From the NCBI GenBank assembly GCA_946545765.1, contig CAMNNS010000056.1, forward strand, positions 1 to 8,958: DNA of 8,958 bases, read 5' to 3'. A program made the translations under genes and the position numbers. Of this stretch, positions 1 through 6,406 are shown piece after piece. A model generated the notes under the pieces. The model did not search any database. It was not told the DNA's origin and saw nothing but the letters and a program-made list of their open reading frames with translations. How positions within the stretch are numbered: position 1 is the first letter of the stretch; every line of letters starts with the position of its first letter. The DNA comes from an uncultured Bacteroidales bacterium (GTDB lineage Bacteria; Bacteroidota; Bacteroidia; Bacteroidales; UBA932).

Positions 1-560
1 TTATTGTTGGAGATAAAAGAAATGCAATGGAGTATATATTTGTTGAGAAGAACTATTTTCGCAATATCATAACCAATATCCCTATCAATCCTATAAATAA
101 AAAGGTCTTTTGCCAATACATAATTGATAAATTTGAGGAAAATGGGAAACATGCCTCAATAAAAGAGAGTGCAATGATTTACGATAGTATGGAGGGAGAC
201 CCTTGGTATATACAACATTTGGCAGAGATTTGTTTCTTTTATACAACAGAAAAACTTACACTGCAAATTGTAGAAGATAGTATAGAAAAACTATTAACTA
301 TTCACGATTACGAGTTACATAATACAGCTTATAGCCTTAGTACACATCAACTTCAACTTATTCATGCCATATTAGATGGTGAGAAGAAATTTAGTAAATC
401 ACAAATATTGGAAAAATACAAACTTAACTCTTCTGCAAATGTTAATAGATTAAGGGAAGCACTCACCAAAAAGGAAATCGTTACTTTCCTGAATAAAAAC
501 AAAATAGAATTTAACGACTCCCTCTTAAAATATTGGTTTAAAAAACATTTTTTTATTTAA
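1..560 (+). CDS. AAA ATPase of the archaeal-type ATPase_2 family, C-terminal part (5' truncated)
   Basis: The reading frame is open to the left edge, beginning at base 3, so this is the last 185 residues of a longer protein. The ATG at 27 is internal. The visible start reads VGDKRNAMEYIF, which matches the 'G-S-K-R-x-x-M-x-x-IF' segment after the sensor strand in ATPases of the Pfam ATPase_2 (archaeal ATPase) family. The Walker A and B motifs would lie upstream, outside the window. Next comes the helical lid with the family-typical DPWYIQHLAE stretch (the usual form is HPYYVQQLA). The last ~70 residues form a winged-helix-like region (LSTHQLQLIHAILDG, then SSANVNRLREALTKKEIV) and end in LLKYWFKKHF, the usual C terminus of this family. 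Related Bacteroidetes proteins are stand-alone ATPases of unknown cellular role, so I give no specific function. The sirtuin gene starts 12 bp downstream. Family assignment is fairly sure, function unknown. Confidence 0.8.
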   Translation, partial: IVGDKRNAMEYIFVEKNYFRNIITNIPINPINKKVFCQYIIDKFEENGKHASIKESAMIYDSMEGDPWYIQHLAEICFFYTTEKLTLQIVEDSIEKLLTIHDYELHNTAYSLSTHQLQLIHAILDGEKKFSKSQILEKYKLNSSANVNRLREALTKKEIVTFLNKNKIEFNDSLLKYWFKKHFFI

Positions 561-572
561 CATCAAATATAT

Positions 573-1256
573 ATGAAAAAGATAGTTATTCTTAGTGGAG
601 CTGGCATTAGTGCCGAGAGTGGAATTAGTACATTTAGAGATAGTGATGGTTTATGGGAAAATTATAAAGTAGAGGAAGTTGCCTCCATAGAAGGGTGGTA
701 TAAAGATAAAGGTAAAGTTCTACAGTTCTATAATTTAAGGAGAAAAGACATAGAGTCTAAAAATCCTAATAAAGCACATTTAATTGTTGCTCAACTACAA
801 GAAAAATACAATGTTACAGTAGTAACTCAAAACATAGATAATCTGCATGAAAGAGCAGGTAGTAAAAAAGTTATACATCTGCACGGCGAAATAACAAAAG
901 GACGAGGAGAGGGTGAAAATTATTATGATGCTATAGATATTGGATACACCGATATACAATTAGGCGATAAGGCAAAAGATGGTTCACAGTTAAGACCACA
1001 TATAGTATGGTTTGGTGAAGCTGTACCCGAGTTAGAAAAAGGGATTAAAGCTGTATCAGAGGCAGATATACTAATTGTAGTTGGAACTTCGTTAGTAGTA
1101 TATCCTGCTGCAGGTCTTATAAATTATACCAAAAATAATTGTAGAATTTTCTTAATAGACCCTAATGATGTCTCTACCAATGTACCACATACCCATATTA
1201 AAGAGAAAGCCTCTGTTGGTATGGAGAAATTATTAAATATCATCGATAAGTTATAA
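573..1256 (+). CDS. cobB: SIR2-family NAD-dependent protein deacylase (CobB-like, zinc-less type)
   Basis: This predicted cytoplasmic sirtuin (227 aa, about the normal length for a bacterial CobB) removes acyl groups from lysines using NAD+. The NAD-binding motif GAGISAESGISTFR is at residues 9-22, TQNID at 85-89, the catalytic histidine is H104 in HLHGE, and GTS is at 171-173. Y53 and R56 in FYNLRR match the Tyr-x-x-Arg pair that in E. coli CobB and SIRT5 binds succinyl- or malonyl-lysine, so desuccinylase-type activity is plausible (inference). The four zinc-binding cysteines normally found between the catalytic histidine and the second Rossmann half are absent: the only cysteine is C190. 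That insert instead reads as an acidic/Tyr-rich stretch before GSQLRPHIVWFGE (137-149). From memory, other Bacteroidetes sirtuins share this form. The ATG at 573 directly precedes the first beta strand; no Shine-Dalgarno is seen. It lies 12 bp after the ATPase gene and 25 bp before the M3 peptidase gene. Confidence 0.93.
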   Translation: MKKIVILSGAGISAESGISTFRDSDGLWENYKVEEVASIEGWYKDKGKVLQFYNLRRKDIESKNPNKAHLIVAQLQEKYNVTVVTQNIDNLHERAGSKKVIHLHGEITKGRGEGENYYDAIDIGYTDIQLGDKAKDGSQLRPHIVWFGEAVPELEKGIKAVSEADILIVVGTSLVVYPAAGLINYTKNNCRIFLIDPNDVSTNVPHTHIKEKASVGMEKLLNIIDKL

Positions 1257-1281
1257 TAGACAAATTTTAACCTTTTATTAT

Positions 1282-3315
1282 ATGAAACAAACTATTAAAA
1301 CAGTCATTTTGCTAACAATAGCATCTTTAATTATGATTACTGGTTGTAAAGAAAACAATGCACTTTTACAAGAGTGGGATACCCCTTACGGAATACCCCC
1401 TTTTGATAAATTTAAAACTGCAGATTACCTACCTGCTATTCAAGTAGGGATAAAAGAACAAAACAAAGAGATAGAGGATATTGTCAATAATCCAGAGGCC
1501 CCTAATTTTGACAACACCATTGGGGCATACGAGTTAAGCGGTATAACCTTGAACAAAGTAATGGGAGTTCTTGGTAATGTAGCAGAAACAGATGCCGACG
1601 AAGCTTTAAGGGCAGTAGAAGAGGAAGCAACGGCAATTTTAACCGAACATAATGATAACATTTTCATGAACAAAAAGTTCTATGAAAGAGTTAAGAGTAT
1701 TTATGATGCCGACCAGAGCCATCTTACAAGAGAGCAACAAATGGTACTAAAGAAAATGTATCAAACTTTCTCAAGAAATGGTGTTGGCTTAGAAGGGGCA
1801 GAGCAAGAAGAACTTAAAGAGATAAACAAAAAATTAGCTGCTACTCAACAGAAATTCAGCAATAATCTTCTCGCTGAGAATAATGAATTTAAAGAACAAT
1901 TCGGCATACCTGTATCTTCTTACTCAGATGCAATGACCAATACAGAAGATAGAGCTTTAAGAGAAAAAATGTTTAAAGCCTACTCATCGAGAGGAAATAA
2001 TGATAATGAGAATAATAACAAAGCACTTTGCTTAGAAATTCTTAAACTAAGAGCTAAAAAAGCAAAACTTTTAGGATTTGAAAATTGGGCTGCATACCAA
2101 TTAGATGTTAAGATGGCAAAGAATGCACAAACAGTTGATGAGTTTTTAGAAAGAATTATTGCCCCTGCAATTTCTCGAGCAAAGGAAGAAATCTATGATA
2201 TGCAGAAAGTTATGGATAAAGATATAAAAGAAGGTAAGGTAGAGAAAGGGAGCAAAATAGAGCCTTGGGATTGGTTCTACTATGCAGAAAAGGTTAGAAA
2301 AGAGAAATTTGATTTGGACGAGAATCTTACAAAACCATACTTCTTAATGGATAATGTAAGAGATGGTATCTTTAAGGCGGCCAACAAAGTATATGGTATA
2401 AATGTTGAACCTATAGAAAATGCTCCTGTTTATAATAAAGAGGTAAAGGTATTTAAAGTTTCTGACCATGATGGTTCTCTTTTAGGCATCTTCTTAACTG
2501 ATTATTTCCCAAGAAGTTCTAAGAGGGGTGGGGCATGGATGAATAATTTTAGAGACCAATATATAGACAAAGATGGAAACGATGTTAGACCTATTATTGT
2601 AAATGTTGGGAATATGAATCCTGCAACAGATTCACTACCAGCACTAATAACAATAGATAATGTAGAGACCACTTTCCACGAATTTGGTCATGCTCTTCAT
2701 GGACTACTTACAAAATGCAGATACAGAAGCGTTAGCGGAACAAGTGTTACAAGAGATTTTGTAGAGACTTTTTCACAATTTAATGAGAATTGGGCATTCC
2801 AACCAGAGATTCTTGCTATGTATGCAACACATTATAAAACAGGAGAAGTTATTCCTGATTCTTTAGTTCAAAAAATAAATCTGTCAAGAACTTTTAATCA
2901 AGGGTTTATGACTACAGAACTTGCGGCAGCATCTATTTTAGATATGAAATTACATGTGCTTAATTCTGAGCAATTAGAGGGGATAGATTTGGAAAAATTT
3001 GAAAAAGAAGTGTGCGATAATATGGGACTTATTTCTGAGATTATCCCTCGTTACAAAACTACATATTTTAACCATATATTCAACTCGGGATATAGTGCTG
3101 GTTATTATGGTTACTTATGGAGTGAGGTTTTAGATAAAGATGCTTTTGAATTTTTCGAGCAACAAGGAATTTATAATAAATCTATAGCTGATAGTTTTAG
3201 GGCTACATTCTTGGAAAAAGGTGGTTCTGAAGAGCCTATGGTTCTTTATGAGAAATTTAGAGGTGCACAACCTAATCCCGATGCAATGTTAAAAGCAAGA
3301 GGATTGATAAAATAA
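1282..3315 (+). CDS. dcp: M3-family zinc oligopeptidase (peptidyl-dipeptidase Dcp-like), predicted lipoprotein
   Basis: This is a zinc metallopeptidase of the thimet oligopeptidase/Dcp family, 677 aa, close to the usual family length of about 680-700. Members cut short peptides; Dcp removes C-terminal dipeptides. The active site is HEFGH at residues 466-470 (ligands H466 and H470, catalytic E467). The third ligand is E495 in DFVETFSQ, 29 residues after H466, the same spacing as in thimet oligopeptidase. The C-terminal substrate-binding segment YSAGYYGYLWSEVLDKDAF is present. The N terminus is a lipoprotein signal: basic start, hydrophobic stretch 7-20 and lipobox MITGC with C22 as the predicted lipidated residue. 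The protein is therefore probably membrane-anchored outside the cytoplasm, as is common for Bacteroidetes M3 peptidases, unlike cytoplasmic E. coli Dcp. The ATG at 1282 is supported by the signal sequence. A strong terminator follows the stop codon. Family is certain; the split between Dcp and oligopeptidase A specificity is not settled. Confidence 0.92.
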   Translation: MKQTIKTVILLTIASLIMITGCKENNALLQEWDTPYGIPPFDKFKTADYLPAIQVGIKEQNKEIEDIVNNPEAPNFDNTIGAYELSGITLNKVMGVLGNVAETDADEALRAVEEEATAILTEHNDNIFMNKKFYERVKSIYDADQSHLTREQQMVLKKMYQTFSRNGVGLEGAEQEELKEINKKLAATQQKFSNNLLAENNEFKEQFGIPVSSYSDAMTNTEDRALREKMFKAYSSRGNNDNENNNKALCLEILKLRAKKAKLLGFENWAAYQLDVKMAKNAQTVDEFLERIIAPAISRAKEEIYDMQKVMDKDIKEGKVEKGSKIEPWDWFYYAEKVRKEKFDLDENLTKPYFLMDNVRDGIFKAANKVYGINVEPIENAPVYNKEVKVFKVSDHDGSLLGIFLTDYFPRSSKRGGAWMNNFRDQYIDKDGNDVRPIIVNVGNMNPATDSLPALITIDNVETTFHEFGHALHGLLTKCRYRSVSGTSVTRDFVETFSQFNENWAFQPEILAMYATHYKTGEVIPDSLVQKINLSRTFNQGFMTTELAAASILDMKLHVLNSEQLEGIDLEKFEKEVCDNMGLISEIIPRYKTTYFNHIFNSGYSAGYYGYLWSEVLDKDAFEFFEQQGIYNKSIADSFRATFLEKGGSEEPMVLYEKFRGAQPNPDAMLKARGLIK

Positions 3316-3335
3316 CTAACTGAATTTGATTATTT

Positions 3336-3372
3336 AAAAAGAGCTCGGCACTATACCGAGCTTTTTATTTTT
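3336..3372. terminator. Rho-independent terminator, probably bidirectional, between convergent genes
   Basis: A perfect 7-bp GC-rich stem (AGCTCGG at 3342-3348, CCGAGCT at 3356-3362) encloses the 7-nt loop CACTATA. On the + strand it runs into TTTTTATTTTTT, ending the M3 peptidase transcript about 20 bp after its stop codon. The A-run at 3336-3340 pairs with the T-run and lengthens the stem. Read on the - strand, the same hairpin is followed by CTTTTT, so it can also end the bat/phosphoesterase transcript coming from the right, which would leave a 3' UTR of roughly 170-200 nt. Confidence 0.85.
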
Positions 3373-3421
3373 TATCTCTAAATCATTCTATTATAGTAAT
3401 ATAGCAGAATCCACTTTGGCT

Positions 3422-3442
3422 ACCAATAAACATTTATTTGGT
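3422..3442. other. Imperfect AT-rich hairpin in the convergent intergenic gap
   Basis: ACCAA (3422-3426) and TTGGT (3438-3442) form an inverted repeat. TAA/TTA pairing extends it inward if T3437 is bulged out, leaving a 4-nt loop. There is no T-run after it on either strand, so it does not look like a terminator. It may be part of the 3' UTR of the - strand operon. It could also be chance, since short AT-rich palindromes are common in this DNA. Confidence 0.3.
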
Positions 3443-3460
3443 TGATGAATAGTATAATAT

Positions 3461-3530
3461 AGAGGAAAGCCAGAGACCCACGCTCGTAAGTGGGAGGGTA
3501 TCAAACAATGTTTAGGAGAGATAAGGCAAA
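3461..3530. other. GC-richer block with a hairpin; possible structured RNA or 3' UTR element
   Basis: This stretch is clearly less AT-rich than the rest of the gap. It contains CCCAC (3477-3481) paired with GTGGG (3490-3494) around an 8-nt loop, and GCC (3469-3471) can pair with GGC (3525-3527) to enclose it. A TATAAT at 3453-3458 stands just upstream on the + strand, but no well-placed -35 box or Bacteroidetes-type TTTG/TAnnTTTG pair accompanies it. I do not recognise a known RNA family. The opening GAGGAAAG resembles the start of RNase P RNA, but nothing else of that RNA is present and there is no room for it. On the - strand it would lie in the 3' UTR of the phosphoesterase gene. Low confidence. 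Confidence 0.25.
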
Positions 3531-3540
3531 ACGAAACTTT

Positions 3541-5613
3541 CTAATACTCTAATAACGCCACAACCCCATCCATCGTACTTACTAATAATTGATTAGAACC
3601 TATCGGGAGAATATAATTTATTAAAGCTCCCGATATATTATACTTAAAAGCAAGTGAGCCATCTAAACAATTTAGGGCAAAAATATTCCCTTTGTCTGTA
3701 GCTATAAAAAGGAGACCTTTATTCATTTTTCCCCCTTTAGGGTTGGTTGTTATAGGGGTAGGTCCTATCTCGTAATTATACCCTGGAATAGAGGTCCATA
3801 TCACTTCTGCTTCTCTTTCTTCTTCATTTTGTGATGCGGTAGATGAAGGATATTTTGAGAATTTGTAAGCAGATATATACTTAACAGTATCTTTCATAGA
3901 CTTCACATAATAACCCTTCGCATCGGGCGACAAACCTATAGCCTCTCTTCCACCATAATTTCTTGCAATACCCTTACCTGTTTTTGCATCTATTTGATAA
4001 CTATATCTATCTGGAGTTACAATTATAATTCTTCCATTAGTCTTTACAGGCCAAACTTGGGCAGGAGACATATTTGTTACTTTACGTGGAGTATTCCAAA
4101 TCCATTGTAAATTACCATTTATTGGATTAAATGAGTAGAGAGAATTTCCCCAATCTCCTATAACAACCTGCTCTTTATCAACATACGGGCGAGAAACTAC
4201 AAAGCTTTTCATATCATTATAACTCCAAATTAATTCCCCCTTTTCTATCTCTAATGCTCTAAATTTACCATCAGAAGCACCTATATAAACTATTCCATTA
4301 TAGATATTTGCACTACCTAACACAGATTTTTCACATTCATACTTCCACTTTAACTTACCATCTTTAACAGATAAGCAATAGATAAAATTATCCGAACTAC
4401 CAACTACAACTTTATCTTTATAAACAGCAGGGGTAGAGAATATTTTACCATCGGTTTTATACTCCCATAATAAACTGCCATCCAAGGCATTAAGAGCTTT
4501 TATAATCCCAGCTTCATCGGCAAAAATTACTATATCATTTCTCTCTACTTTAGAAGATAAATATGGAATTAAATTTGTTCCATGTAATACTACTCGCTTC
4601 TCACCATTACTTAAAATCTTACTCTGTTTTGGGGAATAAATTGCCGCTCCACAACCAATATCTGCATTATTGATATATTTCCAAATAACTTTGACATTAG
4701 GGAATTCTTCATTAAAAGTGTTATAAGGGTAATCTATATAATCGGGGAAAGAGGTGCCATTACTCATTCTAACTCTATACCAAGGCTCTTCAGCATTTTT
4801 TTTACCAACAATCTTTTCGCTAAATGAGACTAAAGAACCTTTTATTTCCACAATATTATAACCCAATTCCCGATGAGCATCTTTTAAAGAAGAACGTACT
4901 ATAGCACCTGGAATACCCTCATAGTCCATAGGAAAATTTTTATGCCAATGTCCGCTAATTACAAGCTGTGTATTTCTACTTATTAACAAATCAATAACAT
5001 CGTTATATTTTAACAAAGATGTATCTAAAGGATAGTGATTAACAAAAATAATTGGTTGTTTTTCAGGAGTCTGCCCCACTCTCTCCTCTAACCATAACAT
5101 ACTCTCTCGAGGGATAAGAGCTGGTGCCATTCTTATATTCGGACCAGAAGGGGTACCCAAAAATTTTATTCCCCCTGCTTCAAGTTCAAACCTCTCATAT
5201 CCAAATATTTTAACAAAAGAATTTGTACCACTCTCACTCCATGTAGCATCGTGATTCCCCGGGATAATAAACCAAGGTATATTCAATTTGTCAAAAATAT
5301 TTTTTGCTATACCTAATTCTTGATCGCTCCCAAAATTTGCTATATCGCCACAAATAATAACAAACTGTAAATCTGGATTTTGATTAATATCTTCTACACA
5401 TTTCTCTGTCCCCTCTATACTTGGTGCTTGTGGTGAAATATGAATATCACTCATCACTGCAAATTTTAAAGCAGATTTTGAATCAGAAGAAATCTTTCCA
5501 CCAAAAATAGAACCGTCGGAAATCTTTGAACCAATTTCTATATTTACCTTCTGAGCTGTTAAATTAGAGGCAAATAACAGAAACAATGATAGGAATACTA
5601 TCTTATTTTTCAT
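3541..5613 (-). CDS. Secreted metallophosphoesterase fused to a PQQ-type beta-propeller
   Basis: This 690-aa protein has a cleavable-looking signal peptide (MKNKIVFLSLFLLFASNLTAQ, residues 1-21) and should act outside the cytoplasm. Residues ~50-260 are a calcineurin-like metallophosphoesterase with a full set of metal ligands: SDIH (D56, H58), GD (D90), GNHD (N120, H121), NHYP (H193) and GHWH (H222, H224). From about residue 325 to the end it is a PQQ-like (quinoprotein-type) beta-propeller, with repeats of the form G-x-L-x-W starting near 378, 418, 458 and 499, about 40 residues apart, and a last DGSLAF near 651. The substrate is unknown; the propeller may bind a ligand, polymer or protein rather than PQQ. 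I chose the ATG at 5613 because it starts the signal peptide; a TTG at 5640 in the same frame would add nine residues and overlap batE. The start is 23 bp after batE, so it is probably the last gene of the bat transcript. Domains are sure, biological role is not. Confidence 0.88.
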   Translation of the reverse strand: MKNKIVFLSLFLLFASNLTAQKVNIEIGSKISDGSIFGGKISSDSKSALKFAVMSDIHISPQAPSIEGTEKCVEDINQNPDLQFVIICGDIANFGSDQELGIAKNIFDKLNIPWFIIPGNHDATWSESGTNSFVKIFGYERFELEAGGIKFLGTPSGPNIRMAPALIPRESMLWLEERVGQTPEKQPIIFVNHYPLDTSLLKYNDVIDLLISRNTQLVISGHWHKNFPMDYEGIPGAIVRSSLKDAHRELGYNIVEIKGSLVSFSEKIVGKKNAEEPWYRVRMSNGTSFPDYIDYPYNTFNEEFPNVKVIWKYINNADIGCGAAIYSPKQSKILSNGEKRVVLHGTNLIPYLSSKVERNDIVIFADEAGIIKALNALDGSLLWEYKTDGKIFSTPAVYKDKVVVGSSDNFIYCLSVKDGKLKWKYECEKSVLGSANIYNGIVYIGASDGKFRALEIEKGELIWSYNDMKSFVVSRPYVDKEQVVIGDWGNSLYSFNPINGNLQWIWNTPRKVTNMSPAQVWPVKTNGRIIIVTPDRYSYQIDAKTGKGIARNYGGREAIGLSPDAKGYYVKSMKDTVKYISAYKFSKYPSSTASQNEEEREAEVIWTSIPGYNYEIGPTPITTNPKGGKMNKGLLFIATDKGNIFALNCLDGSLAFKYNISGALINYILPIGSNQLLVSTMDGVVALLEY

Positions 5614-5636
5614 AGTTTTATAATTTAGAGTGTATA

Positions 5637-6404
5637 TCAAATAATCTCAATATCACTATTATTTATCCAACCTTGTCGTCCATCTCTTATCTCTATTCTG
5701 CTCCATTCCCCTATACTCTCTAACACATTAACCTTTGTACCACTATGAAGGACAAATATACTATTGCCTGTACTATTAGGTGCACTCTTAACATTTCCTA
5801 TCCCACTAATAATTACTGCAGTATCATTACTACTTGCTCTTGAATAAAGAGAATATGAAAATAAAAAGGATACTATCGCGATAAAGATGACAACTATATT
5901 AGTGATAAAAACCAACTTTTTCCCCTTAATAGAGGTTGTTTGTTTAAAAAAGATATAGCCTAACAAAGCAATAATAAAAAATATTAAAGCTACAACTGCC
6001 CAAGTATTAGAAGAGAAACTATCCCTTATCTTTTTTACCAATGTTACAAGTACAAATTCAGGGACAGCATCAATCTTATCTATACAACGAGTGTTTGCCA
6101 TAGTTAGATTAGCTTTTACATCTTTATTAGAAGGGTCTAATTTTAAAGCTCTTTCATAATACAAAACAGATCTGCCAATATTACCCAATCTATAATATGA
6201 ATTACCAAGGTTGTAATATAATTCAGAAGAGATAAAACCCTCTTTCTCTATTGTTAAGTAATTATTTATAGCAGATTCAAAGTTGCCCATAGCATAAAAA
6301 TCATTCCCTTTTTGCCAAAGAGTATCTGTTAAAATATTTTTACCATTTGCCTGCAACCCGACAATTATAAAAAGTGCTAAATATATAAACCTCAAACCTT
6401 TCAT
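5637..6404 (-). CDS. batE: BatE, TPR and SH3-domain membrane protein of the aerotolerance operon
   Basis: This 255-aa envelope protein has the domain order of Bacteroidetes BatE. It shows an N-terminal signal or membrane segment (residues 5-19), about two TPR repeats (27-60 and 61-94, the second with the classic YYNLGNSYYRLGNIGRSVLYYERALKLDP-type pattern), two membrane helices (about 135-153 and 163-186) and a C-terminal bacterial SH3-like domain (about 194-253, ending in EWSRIEIRDGRQGWI). The TPRs and the SH3 domain should lie on the periplasmic side and mediate protein or cell-wall contacts. Bat genes were named for aerotolerance in Bacteroides fragilis; the molecular role of BatE is not established. 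The ATG follows the batD stop codon after 2 bp, which suggests translational coupling. The phosphoesterase gene follows after 23 bp. Confidence 0.88.
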   Translation of the reverse strand: MKGLRFIYLALFIIVGLQANGKNILTDTLWQKGNDFYAMGNFESAINNYLTIEKEGFISSELYYNLGNSYYRLGNIGRSVLYYERALKLDPSNKDVKANLTMANTRCIDKIDAVPEFVLVTLVKKIRDSFSSNTWAVVALIFFIIALLGYIFFKQTTSIKGKKLVFITNIVVIFIAIVSFLFSYSLYSRASSNDTAVIISGIGNVKSAPNSTGNSIFVLHSGTKVNVLESIGEWSRIEIRDGRQGWINNSDIEII

Positions 6405-6406
6405 AG

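Noticed and set aside
1440..1673. 77-codon open frame on the - strand inside the M3 peptidase gene
   Set aside because: It is wholly antisense to a well-supported family protein and shows no recognisable motif.
3450..3466. TATAAT at 3453-3458 as a promoter
   Set aside because: There is no suitably spaced -35 element, and the Bacteroidetes-type TAnnTTTG box is absent. Such hexamers are frequent by chance in AT-rich DNA.
3461..3540. RNase P RNA or tmRNA fragment, suggested by GAGGAAAG and by GCAAAACGAAAC
   Set aside because: Only a few bases match. The remaining conserved core of RNase P RNA and the tRNA-like ends and tag codons of tmRNA are missing, and there is too little room before the convergent gene.
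3508..3552. 14-codon ORF on the + strand (ATG at 3508) preceded by GGGAGGG
   Set aside because: It is very short, overlaps the 3' end of the phosphoesterase gene on the other strand, and the purine run is part of the hairpin arm. Shine-Dalgarno sequences are not a reliable signal in this lineage.
5614..5640. TTG start at 5640 for the phosphoesterase gene, overlapping the batE stop codon
   Set aside because: It would put nine residues before the signal peptide. The ATG at 5613 begins directly at the basic and hydrophobic signal sequence and is the better start.
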